The translations under genes and the position numbers were made by a program. Below, piece by piece: positions 52,491-63,735 of a stretch of DNA of 64,000 bases. The notes under the pieces were generated by a model. It was not told where the DNA came from. It saw nothing but the letters and a program-made list of their open reading frames with translations, and did no database searches. Positions within the stretch are counted from its first letter, which is position 1, and each line of letters starts with the position of its first letter. The stretch comes from Vombatus ursinus (taxonomy: Eukaryota; Chordata; Mammalia; Diprotodontia; Vombatidae): contig NW_020954556.1 in assembly GCF_900497805.2 (NCBI RefSeq), forward strand, positions 58,093,681 to 58,157,680, written 5' to 3'.

Positions 52491-52654
52491 CATAGCAATA
52501 TATAGTGTCCTTCACAAATACCTTCACATATAATGAAGGCAGTAGTAGTTTAACGGAACTGGATTTCCCTGAGCCATCCACACTCTTTCTTTGGTCCTGG
52601 TTATGAGTAACAGCATACATTTGTGAGGTGACTGACCACAGAATTTTTCATTCT

Positions 52655-52860
52655 GCCTTCCAGAACACAGTGATATAACTGACTAAGCCAGGGAATATTG
52701 CTAACAATTCAATCTGATTAAAAATTTTTTTTTGAATTGGACTAATCTAACCAATTGAAACAAGGAAATTACTAATAATTCAATTCAGTAATTAGTTGAA
52801 TTGAATTTATCTAACTAAGCCAAGGAGTATTGCTAACAGTGCAATTGAAGTATCTAATTT
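52655..52860 (+). repeat. Unclassified repeat with internal tandem units, copy 2
   Basis: Three units of about 60 bases, each with 'aagccagggaatattgcta' type sequence followed by 'aattcaat': near 52682, 52750 and 52815. Left part matches copy 1 ('acacagtgatataactgac'). Confidence 0.7.
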
Positions 52861-53605
52861 AAGTAAAGAGCACATACCAATTCTCAGGAAAAGCAGCAGC
52901 CTTGTCTGTGTGTTCTATATCTCTCCCTAAATGTCTATAGTTAATTGTTAGAGGTTAATTGGTTAATTGTAATGAGTAAACAAGAGCTGCCTGTTGGAAT
53001 CATTTTGGAAAAACAGAAGCTCATCATCTAGGTGGGAGGCAGAGAGAGTTGGAGAATGAGAAGAGTCAGCTGAGCAATTGTGGGATGGAAGAGAAAGCCA
53101 AGCCACAGAGGAGGGAAGGTTAGCTGGAAGCGCAGCTCAGTCTGGCAGCTGTAGCTTTGACCCTGAAAAGAAAATGCTGGTCAAGAAGCCAGGGAGATGT
53201 GGGTTTGGCCTGAGAGAAGGAGGTTGAAACTGGCAAAATGCAGTAATGTACAGGTGAGCCTGGAAGACTGCCTTTTCCATTTTTGTGCCAGGGCCTGGTC
53301 CTCAAAGCACATCAGTTTATCATGAGGTAATATGATTAACTCCAATCAGTGAACCACTAACTCAACAGAGAGTGATCTGTGCTTGAAATGTATACATGAC
53401 CTTATAGTGGAGGATAAACTTACCCAGTAGATTGGACACTGATATCAGCTTTCTTCCCAGGATAGAAATACTTGGAAAGTTCATTTAAAAAAAAAATCGG
53501 ATTATTTGGAGTTCATAAAATCAAGGGAGGAAAGGGATGCAGAAGGATTGCTTTCAAACTATAGCAGCCTGAAAAATCAATCTTGTATACAGTAGGAAAT
53601 TACTA
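52861..53605. other. Repeat-poor, nothing recognised
   Basis: About 745 bases. 'gtacaggtgagcctgg' at about 53249 resembles a splice donor, but no supporting exon is seen. Confidence 0.4.
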
Positions 53606-53805
53606 ATTACCATGAGTAATAGTCGTTGTGGAGTCTTGGGAACATGTCTTCAAATCCTAGCTCTGCTACTTATTACTTCTATGAGCTTAGACTTAATTAG
53701 TAATAATTAGAGTTAAAATTAATTAATATGTTTGTAAAATGAGTAGACTAACCTAGGTCATTTTAAACTCCTTTTCTCCAGTCCTAAATCCTTTGATATT
53801 AAACT
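53606..53805 (+). mobile_element. SINE with L3-like tail, sense, diverged
   Basis: 'aatagtcgttgtggagtct', 'cttcaaatcctagctctgc' and 'tttgtaaaatgagtagact'. An A/T-rich patch disrupts the core. Confidence 0.65.
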
Positions 53806-53924
53806 GACTTGAAAGATGACCTTAAGATGACCAGTTACCTGGGTGTTCTTTCCCTTGGACTTTGCTAGACACAGAATAACAAATATTCTCCAACTATATC
53901 CTTTCTAGACTTCCAAATAACTTG

Positions 53925-54060
53925 AATTGGAAACCCGGTTTAGCCTTATCTTATCTGAGTAACCATGGACACTACTTGGTTTCCTCAGTTATAAATATGG
54001 GGATTGGATTAGCTGATCCCTAAGATTCCTTCTTATTCTAAGTCCTGTGATCCTAACCCT
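53925..54060 (+). mobile_element. L3-tailed SINE 3' half
   Basis: 'ggtttcctcagttataaat', 'ggggattggattagctgat' and 'ctaagtcctgtgatcct'. Confidence 0.7.
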
Positions 54061-54064
54061 AACT

Positions 54065-54888
54065 TTTGCTTCAACAAAAATGCATTTATTGTCAATCATT
54101 TTCAGAGCACTATGCCATGCACTAGCACTACCAAAAAAAATTCACGGTTCTTACCTCATGCAACTTATAGTCTAACCATAAAATGAGTTGCTGTTCTGAT
54201 GATTTACCAGAGGAATATAAGATAGAAAAGGGAAGGCTACATTCTTGAAATCCCAACAAAACCAAGTTCTTGGAAAGGCCGGAAAAGACCAGGTTATGAA
54301 GGACTTTGAAGGCCAAACAAAAGATTTTATATCTGGTCCTAGATGGAATAGGGAGTCACTAGACTTTATTGAATAGGGAAGTATTATGGTCAGACATGTG
54401 CTTTAGGAAGGTCAGTTCAATAGCTGAATAGAATAGTGGGAAGAAACTTGAGACAGAGAGACCAATGAACAGATTATTGTTTTGGTTTTTATTTCTGTAG
54501 GCAATCAGCGTTAAGTGACTTGCCCAAGGTCACACATCTATTAACTGTCAGAGGCCAGATTTGAATTTAGGTCCTCCTGATTCCAGGGCCAGTGCTCTAT
54601 TTACTGAGCCACCTAGCTGCCCCACCCCCTCCAAATAGGTTATTGTAATAGTTTAGAAGTGATGAGGGCTTGTACCAGGGAGGGTGGTAGTGTTAGAGGA
54701 GAGAAAGGGCTGTATATTAGAGATGGTATGGATATGGGGAGGTGAGAGAGAGATAGAGTGAGTAGTTGAGGATGGCACCTGGGTTACAAGCCTGGGTGAC
54801 TGGGAGGATGGTGGTACCCTTGAAAGAAATAGGGAAGTTTGGATATGGGAAAAAATAATGAATTCAGTTTTGGACATGTTGAGTTTAA
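54065..54888 (-). mobile_element. L2, antisense, split by a poly(A) SINE
   Basis: 'ctcatgcaacttatagtct', 'accaggttatgaaggactt' and 'gtcagacatgtgctttagg' (to 54479), then 'ggttattgtaatagtttag', 'agcctgggtgactgggagg' and 'cagttttggacatgttgag' (54646-54888). Confidence 0.9.
54480..54633 (-). mobile_element. Poly(A)-tailed SINE, antisense, with target duplication
   Basis: T-rich left end, 'gcgttaagtgacttgccca', 'aggtcctcctgattccagg' and the reversed head 'gagccacctagctgcccc'. It is flanked by 'aacagattattg' (54468-54479) and 'aataggttattg' (54634-54645), 10 of 12 identical. Confidence 0.9.
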
Positions 54889-55092
54889 GGTATAGTGGAA
54901 AGAACACTGTATTTGGAGTGAGGAAACCAGAGTTTGTTCTGACATTAGCAATGCAACCTTGTTCAAAATAAGGTTGCACCTCTCTGAGACTCAGTTTCCT
55001 CATCTGTAAAATAAGATTAATAAGACTTGCAGCACTTACCTCAGAGAGTTATGAGGAAAGTGCTTTATAAACTGGAAAGTGTTGTGGAAATG
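54889..55092 (+). mobile_element. MIR-like SINE, sense
   Basis: 'tatagtggaaagaacactg', 'ctcagtttcctcatctgta' and 'gtgctttataaactggaaa'. Confidence 0.85.
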
Positions 55093-55804
55093 TGGGCTGC
55101 TGGACTGCTTCTTTTGGTTGTTTCTAGTGATGGTGCTTTTTTTTTTTTTTTTTTTGGTTTGTTTGTTTACCTGGCTGGAGACTCTTCATTTAGCAAGACC
55201 ACCTGATGTGGCAAAAGCTTTCATGACGATTTCTTTTTGACTCTTGATACTCCTCAGAGACAGACAGTTTCCCCTAAATAGGGGATGTTTTCTCAGCAGA
55301 GGTCATCACACATCCTTCCAGCTCTTTCTTAGAAATGGCTAGTATTCCTAACATCTCTCAGACTGGCCCCATTGCCAATAAAGGGAGGTTGGGGTGGCTT
55401 TTGGCACTGTCTCCTTTGAGCCTGACATCTAGACTGGCTGACGTCCTTTTGCTTTTCGTTCTCATGGAAGCATTTATTTCTTTCGGCATTCATCTTCACC
55501 TGACCTTGGGAGTTTTCCCCTATTAAGAGAGCTAAGAAGAGTTACATCAGCCAGGCAGTGGGACATTGATAAAACCCCTTGTTACTGATTCCTTTCCCAA
55601 CTACACTTCCCAGCAGCATTCCTGCTGCATGTCTCAAGAGACTTCCTGACCTTGATATGTCCCTTAAAAAAATTTAGTTGTCATGATGGACTTGCATATT
55701 GTCAGACTTGCCCGTCCTTCATTGGATTTGTCAAAAATGTGATACTATGTACCCCCTGGATTTTGTAGAATCACAGAATGGTTATAATTGTTTGCATTTG
55801 GACT
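55093..55804. other. Repeat-poor; one ZNF143-like motif
   Basis: About 710 bases without a recognised repeat, apart from an 18-T run (55139-55155). See the separate motif entry at 55599. Confidence 0.4.
55599..55617 (+). promoter_or_regulatory. ZNF143/Staf-like site
   Basis: 'aactacacttcccagcagc' closely follows the ZNF143 (Staf) binding consensus 'ACTACAANTCCCAGMATGC', usually found in promoters and loop anchors. There is no CpG island or start site next to it, so activity is unproven. Confidence 0.3.
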
Positions 55805-56335
55805 GCTGGGTTCAGTAATTTTCTTATGTGTCTGTCCATCCATCCATCTGTCTGTTCATCTATCTGTTCATCTATCATCTCTCCATCCATCTGCTTGTTT
55901 ATCATTTATTACCTGTCTGTATCATCAATTGTGTAGACATCTTTATAATCTCTCTACTTGTTATTTATCCTCTATCTCAACTATCTGTCTATACGATTGA
56001 TCATCTATCTCGACTATCTACCTCTGTCATCTATCTCTCTTATCTACCATAAAACTCTTTTATCTAAATCTCTCTCTATTATCCATTTATCTATCTGTCT
56101 GTCTATGTAAGTATGTATGTATACATGCATGGATCTATCTATCTGTGTGTCTCTCTATTAGCTATCTACTACTTAACTAGCTATCATCTATCTGTCTATG
56201 TATGTATTCATCCATCCATCTATCTACATCTATCTATCTATCTATCTATCTATGTTTGTCTCTATCTTTGATTGCTATTATCTACTTACATGTATTATCT
56301 ACTTGTCTGTGTGTCTGTCAGTCTATAGGCAGAAA
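55805..56335. repeat. TCTA/TCCA/TCTG microsatellite
   Basis: About 530 bases of imperfect 4-base repeats (CATC, TCTA, TGTC), with the purest TCTA run at 56228-56253. Cys/Tyr/Ser-rich frames across it are artefacts. Confidence 0.95.
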
Positions 56336-56887
56336 ATGCAAGCTGGCAGATTAACGAAACTAAAAAAAAAAAATGTATACACCAACCAGGAAGTCAGTCC
56401 AGTAGTCTGCATTTCCCTATTCCAGTAAACTCAAAAGGCTGTTCTCCCATTTCAGAAGAGCAATTCTATGGAGTTGGCAGCATTCTGCAACTCTCTTTGG
56501 GAAGAAGCCACTTGGGACCTTCCAGAAAGGGAAAGTGTTATATAGTGGGGATTAGCGATTTCCCTTGCACTCTCAGGTTTCTTGAACTCACCAGGACCAT
56601 TTTCTTTTCCCTTTTAAATGGTGCATGTGTGGCTCTGCCTGCTGACCTTCTCTGTATCCCACTTTTTCTCAATGTGTCCTCTCATTTCCCAGGCCAGCTG
56701 CAGTCCCTGAAGCCTCCTTGTCAGCATCTCTCTGACCCTATACTCAACTTTGCTCCACTTGGCTTCATTTTCTTTTCATAGTTATATAAATCCGAATTCA
56801 AGCAAGGGCGTGTGGGGGAGGGTGGTCAGAGCAGCAACAACAATCTCTCCTAGGCTCTGCGGAGAAAAAAAAAGTGGAAAAAAACTA
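56336..56887. other. No recognisable feature
   Basis: About 550 bases. The 94-codon frame 56497-56781 has no recognised product. Confidence 0.4.
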
Positions 56888-57200
56888 ATAATAATAGCCA
56901 GCATATATGCACATACATGTATGTATACACATATATATACATACATACACACATGCATATATACGTATATAGCTTCAAGGTTGGCAAAATATATTACATA
57001 TATTAACTCATTTGATCCTTACAATGACCCTAAAAGATTAGTACTGTTATCACCCCCATTTTATAAATGGGGAAACTGAGGCTGAGTGATGTCACTTGAT
57101 TTGTCCAGCATCACACAGCTAATCAGATAGATAGATCTGAGATCGAATTCAAACTGAAATGTTCCTGAATCCAAGATGAGCATTATGCCACTTAGCTACC
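56888..57200 (-). mobile_element. MIR-like SINE, antisense, with a TA/TACA microsatellite inside
   Basis: The tail 'aataatagccagcatatat' is interrupted by TATG/CATA repeats (56903-56970), then 'caaggttggcaaaatatat', 'ctcatttgatccttacaat' and 'ttatgccacttagctaccc'. Confidence 0.8.
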
Positions 57201-57652
57201 CAATTAATTAAGGCAATTAATCATCTGGTTTTCTCTGACATCCAAACACTGGTCCTAAGGTAGATAACTGAGCCATTGAAGGTTTTGGGGAGGGGCCAGA
57301 ATTACGTGGTGAGTTTCCACCATTCTCCACTTCTCTTTGCCTATGTAGACATAGCTCTTAAACTGTGGACTACTGGATTGTTTCTTTTCCCTGAATCAAT
57401 CAATTGGTTCCTTTAAGTAGCTGAAGATTAATTTACTCCATTAATTGGTTTAACCATTTCTTTCATGGAAAAGCCTGACTTTGGAGGGGTGTGGTTGGTC
57501 TGTGTAGGGAAAACCTCTCAGACTACATTTCTCATTTCATTGGGATTATCAGGGAATATCAAAGGATCCCAAATTAATTGATCTCCTAGTGACACAGGAA
57601 TGCTGGCTGTCTAGAAACATCAAGAATAATCTGTAGAACTGGAGAAGTCATC
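57201..57652. other. No recognisable feature
   Basis: About 450 bases. A weaker ZNF143-like 'gactacatttctcatttc' lies near 57521. Confidence 0.4.
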
Positions 57653-57838
57653 TTACAGAGTGGGCTGGAATCAAGAAGATCTGGGTTTGAAATCTGGGTC
57701 ACATACTTACTAGCTGTGTGACCTGAGGCAATTTCCTGGACTTTTCTGAGTCTCCACTTTTTCATTTGTAAAATTGGGATAATTGCACCCACCTCTGAAC
57801 AGATTGCTGTGAAGATTAAATAAGACAATGTATAAAAT
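57653..57838 (+). mobile_element. MIR-like SINE, sense
   Basis: 'gctggaatcaagaagatct', 'actagctgtgtgacctgag' and 'tttcatttgtaaaattggg'. Confidence 0.85.
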
Positions 57839-57953
57839 CCAAACTTTCTGTGAAATTGAACTTTGGAAGCTGAGGTTTGGATTCAGTCAAAGGGACACAC
57901 TTGAGGACCTGGAAGGCCACATATGGCCTCAAGGCCACAGGTTCCCCACCCTG
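57839..57953 (-). mobile_element. hAT MITE half
   Basis: 'gaggtttggattcagtcaaa', 'ggaaggccacatatggcct' and the terminal 'ggttccccaccctg'. It is the same family as 62703-62755, inserted near a SINE 3' end. Confidence 0.75.
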
Positions 57954-58428
57954 GAACTATTATCCACCATTAATACCATAGCATCCATTATTTTGCAAGC
58001 TAGCATTGGCAGAAAGTAGGACTCTGAGGCAACTGAACAAGGACAGATAAGTTTTGATGAAAGTGAAAGGAGAAGTGAAAAAATCGTTGAAGAGATCAGA
58101 CCTAACAAGAGGGTGTAGTAGGGAGACACGAATAGCTAAGAGGATACAGATAGTTCTGGGTCCCTGGAAGAAAATTGCTAAAAAGGAAACTCTGGACTAG
58201 GAGGCAAGGGGAGAGAAGATTAAAAACAAAACAAATTATGTTTCCTTCCCATTTCTTTCTTGGGCTGACTCTAGGTGCATAAGACCTAAAAGTGGTGATT
58301 GATGGGGCTTATTTATATTGTGAGTAAGGAGTTCTCCCCAGCCCCTCTCCCCAGCTTGATGAGCTTATGGGAGATGAGTCTTTGTTTGGGGACTTTTTAT
58401 TTCATCTCCCTATGAAGGGTGCACATGG
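57954..58428. other. No recognisable feature
   Basis: About 475 bases with nothing assignable. Confidence 0.4.
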
Positions 58429-58429
58429 A

Positions 58430-58985
58430 CCCAACAAACATTTATTAAGCATTTATTATGAGTTAGGTAGTGTCTTGAATGCTGTGGATGCAATGACAAA
58501 AGAGAAAAAGCCCCTGCTCTCACAGAACTTACATTATATTGGGGATAAATGGGAAAGACAACATGAATATGTACAAATATATCCATACATATATACAATA
58601 TGTGTGTTTACATATATCTAGATAGGTGTAAACATATATATATATACACACATATATATCTACACATATGCATGTATATATATATTGCTCTTGGACAGAA
58701 AGGATATACTATGCATTATATATAATGTATATAAGTGAATACAAGGTAGTTTTGGAAAGGAGTATACTAATAAGTGGGAGGATGAAGAGAAGCTTCATGT
58801 AAAAGGTGGCCCTTGGGATAAGTCTTGAAGAAAACCAGTGATTTAAGGAGGTACTAGTTAGGAGGTAGCAAATTCCAGGAAATGGGGGAGATGGAATGTT
58901 GTATATGTGGAAGAGGGAGTAGGGATCAAGAATGCGTGAATCATAAAACATGAGGAAAGGAATAACATGTAAGAAAATCGACAGT
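58430..58985 (-). mobile_element. L2 3' part, antisense, with internal microsatellite
   Basis: 'aacatttattaagcattta', 'gctctcacagaacttacat', then TA/CA repeats (58575-58690), then 'gataagtcttgaagaaaac' and 'aaattccaggaaatggggg'. Confidence 0.85.
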
Positions 58986-60212
58986 ATGTAGAACCTTCTC
59001 CAGGGCTACCCCCCAATTCCACTTGAATTAGCAGCTAGGTCCCCCCATGATGACTGATCCCGCTAGTCTCAAGAATCTAGGGATAAACTTGAAGGGTCAG
59101 ATTTCTATAACTGTTACTCTTAAGCCCCAACAGACGTATTCCCTACTAACAATCAGCCAGACAATTAGCTTTTAGCAAAAAAAAAAATATATATATATTT
59201 ACTAGGATGGTATCATAAGAATAGTAGTTATAAAATATCTCTTTCAAACTAAGTGTACATTCTTCTCTTGCATACAAGATTCTAAGGGAGAGTGGGCTCA
59301 AACTTAAAAGTATAAGGTAGTGAGGCAAGGTAAAGAAGACAGGTGGCAAGAGGATAACGCACAAGTCTGAGTGACTAAAAGGTCTTCCCTCCCCTCCCCC
59401 CATAAGGTTCATATTAAGTTCCTCTTATGTATAGTGCTCTCCTGGGCTCTGAGGGTTGGTTCCTCTGTAGGATCCATAGCTAGTACAATGGAGCTGTCTT
59501 TCCTTGGGTAACTATTTCTCCCACATAGATGTATTGTCTCCTACTGGCTCAGCCTTTCTGAAATAGGGTAGGGATGAAGGGAGGGAGGGAGGAAGGAAAG
59601 AGACAAGTCCTTTCTTTTCTTTCCAAGAACAATTTCTTCCCAGGGGCTTAGTTCCAACTCTTGAATGGAATCCTCCAAATGAGAACTCTTCCCCAACTAG
59701 AATGAGTGGTTCCTCATTTGCCTGGTTTACTGCTGAAAATCCTTCAGTTATTTAAAGTCCCCAAATATATGGGGACCTTGTTTGGATAGCCAATCAGATA
59801 TTACATTCTTGATTCAAAGAGCTTTGCACTTCAAAAAAAGATCACAGGATATATACTATCTTGTTTACGTATTTACAACTTCATCACTGTTCTTGCACTG
59901 ATTAATTGAGGTGGGGGAATATAGAACCTCCTCTCTTATATGTAGACTAGGAACATTTGATGAATTCTTAATGACTATGGCTGCCCTAGGATGAATCATT
60001 TGGTTTAAAGACACCCCTTAGCATTTCCTAGAGAAGAGTTTTCACTGATGAGGCTCATTCTAGATTGAATTTATTGTCTCAGACACTTTGGAAAATGATT
60101 GCTGAGAGGAGTTACCCTTGACTTTGGCCTGTAAGAGGAAGCCAACAATTCTCTTTTGGTCTTTTTTGCTTGTTTGCCTTTTGACCCTTTCCATTTTTCC
60201 ACTTTTATTCAG

Positions 60213-60261
<49 letters not shown>

Positions 60262-62702
60262 TCCTAACCAACTTCTCCTCCCGAGAGCCATTAATAACCA
60301 CCTTATGGCAGAAGTGCATGACAAGGCAGATGTATCTCACCCACACATCCTGGGAGGAAAGCTAATAGACAATATCATTGCTCAACCATAGCCTCCTAGT
60401 AAGAGGAGGGGGGATTTCCTAGGTAGCATGATCCTTGTATCCAACTTTCTCTCCAGAAAAGGGGGAATTTCTTAGATAGAATTAACCTCAGAAGTTGCTT
60501 TGAGAGTAAAATTTGAGACTTTGGGAATCTGTCCTTGTACCCAGAAAAAGAGAATTTCCTCAGCCCTGTGTCTTGAAGAAAGAAGGGCAAGATCTATCAA
60601 TATGGTCCCCCAGAGATAGGTGAGCAAAGGGGAATTAATGCAGTGGTGTGTGGGACTCTTCTCTCTGCCATTGCTGTGAGTTATTCAGACAGTACAGGTC
60701 TGATTAGAAGGGAGTTGCCTGTCTGTCAGGTCTAAAGTTCGTTCCCTCTTATGGAGAGGCCAAGCTCTCAACAGGTCCCTGTCAGATGTAAGAAAGACTT
60801 TGCAGAATGTCAGGATGTTACTTGTCCAGAAGCACCAAAAGGTATTTTTCTTCTGGGGGCAAGGGATGTTCAAATCACAGGGTGGATCTATGAATCTGAA
60901 AGAGGGTGAACTGTGTAGAACCCTGTGAAAAGGTAGGACCTATCAGAGAGGGAGGGTAATTGCACTGATTACTTATAAGCTGTTGAGTTCTTCAGATATT
61001 TTCTGTGTTTTTTTTTTTAATAGGACCTAGAGTCCTTTGCACTTTGTGTGATTTCTGTGGGGATTAGGGAAAAAAAAAAAGATTGTTCTGTGTCTGATAA
61101 CTGTATTTATTATCTTAAGTTTTTGTATGGGAGCTAGGGATCCTGTTTCCTGCTTTGAGGAGACTCAAACACGAACCATATTTGGCCATTTCCCAGAGCA
61201 AACTGTGGATGAGCCAAAGAGAATTAGATGCTGGAGGTAGCCACCCAAGTCTAAAACCAATCTTAGGACATCAGGATTGGGGGAAAGAGCCTGGGGGGGG
61301 GTCTTCATGGGGGGAGATGGTATCTCATACCACAATTTTAGATATGAGTTTTCTTTCTGGTTGAATCTTTGTACTGCCACAAAAAATGTAGTAGATTCTT
61401 TCTTCATTAATGGGCTCAGAGACCTTGTGAAATATTTCCAGAGAGAAGCCATGGGTACAAATAACAGGGTAAAGGGCAAGCCAGATTTTGGTAAAGAGAG
61501 CTCATGCCTGGCTGCTCCAAGATCCAAGTAAAGGCTAATTATTTGTTACGAGAAAAAGAAAAATGTGGAACATTTGAGAAGTCAAATCAATGCCAGACCT
61601 GCATATATTTTTTGGTGTCTTCCTAGGGGAGGAAGCATCATACTGCCAAGGAAACTCATTCAGGTATTGTATGAATTGTAAAGACAGGCAGATTAGGGGA
61701 TTCTTTAGATTTTTTGCAAAAAAAACCAAAAAACAAAAAAAAAAGCCGTTAAAGGATCCTTATCAGGTTGAGGGGGCTGATGGAACATGATGACAAAGAT
61801 GTAATCACTTTGGATTCTGGAAACAAGCATATTTTCAGTGACCTAGAGTCCCACAGGAAATCTGACTGGTCAGGCATGAGGAGAGGAAATGAAAAGGACT
61901 TTTCTTAGATTTTTTTTTTCTTAATAGCTCAGGTCAGAAAAAAAAGGAGCTCAATATTAAAAATACAGAGGGATATTTCAGTAATAGACATCACCTCATG
62001 ATTTCCTGCTGAGCTAGGAATTCACCACAAACCAAACCGTAAGGCATTGGGTGGGTCCAATTCTGCCCTGCCTCCCACAGTCAACTGAAGGTCCAAGTAG
62101 AAGCTTGACTTCCTGGGGAGAAACTTGGCAGAGGAAGCTTACTCTTGTCCTGGATTATAGTCCTTTTCTAATATCTGCCTTGACTATACTCTTAGGGGTC
62201 AGGCTGCTAACCCAATGCTGAGAGAAGCAGCCCACTACTGATTTTCTTTTTAATTAGTAACTATTCATATTTATCTTCTTAAGACAATGAGTTCAACCCC
62301 TTTTCTGTCCCACTGGCCCTTTTCCTCAGATTTGCTGGCATGTAACCAAATCAGTGGGTTGACTTTCTACCTCTTTTGAATTCCCTCTCCCGAAAATTGG
62401 TAGATTATGCATGAGTTGTTAACTAGCCAAAGAACAGGGGCCTAGGGGGGCAAAGTGTAGACACAGATGGCAAGAGTAATACTCAAGCAGTCTTTCCTCA
62501 CCACTTAGCAAAACACTGAATGCATTTTATTTTCTCCTGTTTTCTGAAAGCTTACATGAATTGGTGAGGTGTTCAAGGAGCATGACTCTACACATAGACA
62601 TATTCAAGAGGATAGGGAAAGGGGAAAAAGATGTTGTTGACCTTGTGTCCTAGTCTCACCATTATCTAGCATTTTGGTATAATCTGTGCCTGAGGTCTAG
62701 CC
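58986..62702. other. Large repeat-poor block, about 3.7 kb
   Basis: No SINE, L2, L3 or L1 piece is recognised, unlike all other parts of the window. 59030-59940 has an antisense CCAAT-like box and TATA-like 'tttaaataa' (reverse strand near 59755-59790) and may be a decayed LTR-type fossil, but no paired end was found. Polypyrimidine-AG sequences resembling splice acceptors lie at 60180-60212, 61001-61023 and 61911-61927. The 120-codon antisense frame 61165-61527 and others have no recognised homologue. Confidence 0.4.
60213..60260. repeat. (TG)n microsatellite
   Basis: About 23 uninterrupted TG dinucleotides. Confidence 0.98.
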
Positions 62703-62755
62703 CAGGGGTGGGGAACCTTACATGTGGCCTCAAGGCCGCAGGTTCCCTACCCCTG
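62703..62755. mobile_element. 53-bp hAT mini-element, near-perfect palindrome ends
   Basis: 'caggggtggggaacc' (62703-62717) and 'ggttccctacccctg' (62741-62755) are inverted repeats matching at 14 of 15 positions, with 'catgtggcctcaaggccgc' between. It is the same family as 57839-57953 but almost only termini. A degenerate 8-bp duplication is possible. Confidence 0.85.
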
Positions 62756-63596
62756 GTTTAGGTGACTGAGACTCTGAAAGCTGACAGACTTCTGTCCTTA
62801 CAGAGAAAAAAACAGATGAGATTTTCTCCCTAATCCAATGACTGAGTGATTAAGGGCCTGCCTATCTCACTTTAAAAAAAAAAAAAGGAAATTTAGTCTC
62901 TGGGCTATAAGATACAAACAAACAAACAAACAAACAAACGAATGAATAAATAAAGATAGCAAAGCCACATCCTTCTTTTATGGGGAAGAAGTATCATGTC
63001 AGCTGACCAATGCTGACCAATACACAATTTCATTAGACCCCTTTGCTTTGAACTGCTTAAGTCTTCTGACTATTAATGGTAAACACACGCGTGAGGACTC
63101 ACAGTCAGCTATGATTTTGAAAGTATACAAATCTACTGTGAACTCGGATTGCTTTTCTTGGGGTCTGAGTATGAGAAAGGATGCCTCAGGTACTACACAG
63201 ACACTCAGGGAAAGCTCCCCAGATTTTCCTGAACTGAAATAATCTGCTAAGAAGGGCATTGTCTGACTCTCTTGTTCTCCCTCCTCCCAGCCCACACAGC
63301 TCTAACCCTGAAATGTGGTTTAGACCAACCGAAACACCTGCCCAGAGACCAAAGGTCTCTTTTTTCTTTTTTAAATCCACATTTTGAAAAGCAAGAGGCT
63401 TTGAAAAATCTTTCCATTTCTGCAGTTGGCAGGTGTGTGACAGAAAGTGGAAAATTTTCACTTATGTTGCCAAAACTGGGGCTTGAATTAGGAATCTGGG
63501 CATGAAATAACCTGATTGGGAAACCTGGGAGGCAGAATAACCTCTGATAGGAATAATTTTATGCAATACGGATCACCATGAGTACTTCTTGACAAG
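62756..63596. other. Mostly unassigned; candidate conserved non-coding DNA
   Basis: It contains a 13-A run and an AAAC array (62918-62940). 63000-63590 is repeat-free with E-box-like 'caggtgtg' near 63430; function is not shown. Frames on both strands near 63000-63500 have no recognised product. Confidence 0.35.
62918..62940. repeat. (AAAC)n microsatellite
   Basis: About six AAAC units followed by AATG/AATA units. Confidence 0.9.
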
Positions 63597-63735
63597 AAAT
63601 AATATCTAGAGCTGGAAAGGAAGTTAGAGATTGTCTAGTATTTATTTTTACAAATGAGGGAACTGGCACCCAAAGAGATTAAGTAACTTTTCTAAGGTCA
63701 CACAGTAAACAGCAGGGGTGGGATTTGAATGAAGA
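63597..63735 (-). mobile_element. SINE with L3-like tail, antisense, truncated
   Basis: 'tagagctggaaaggaagtt', 'acaaatgagggaactggca' and 'aaggtcacacagtaaacag'. The reversed head is missing. Confidence 0.75.

Noticed and set aside
53249-53262. Splice-donor-like CAGGTGAG
   Set aside because: No open frame, acceptor or conserved exon is associated with it.
59030-59940. Possible antisense LTR with CCAAT and TATA-like words
   Set aside because: The words are short and common, and no second copy or defined ends are visible in the window.
61590-61790. Cys-containing frame resembling a zinc knuckle
   Set aside because: Spacing of Cys and His does not fit CCHC, and the C-terminal Lys run is from an A-rich tract.
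61024-61851. 12-base exact repeat 'gacctagagtcc' at 61024 and 61840
   Set aside because: Many 12-mers are expected to repeat by chance in 64 kb, and nothing else supports a link.
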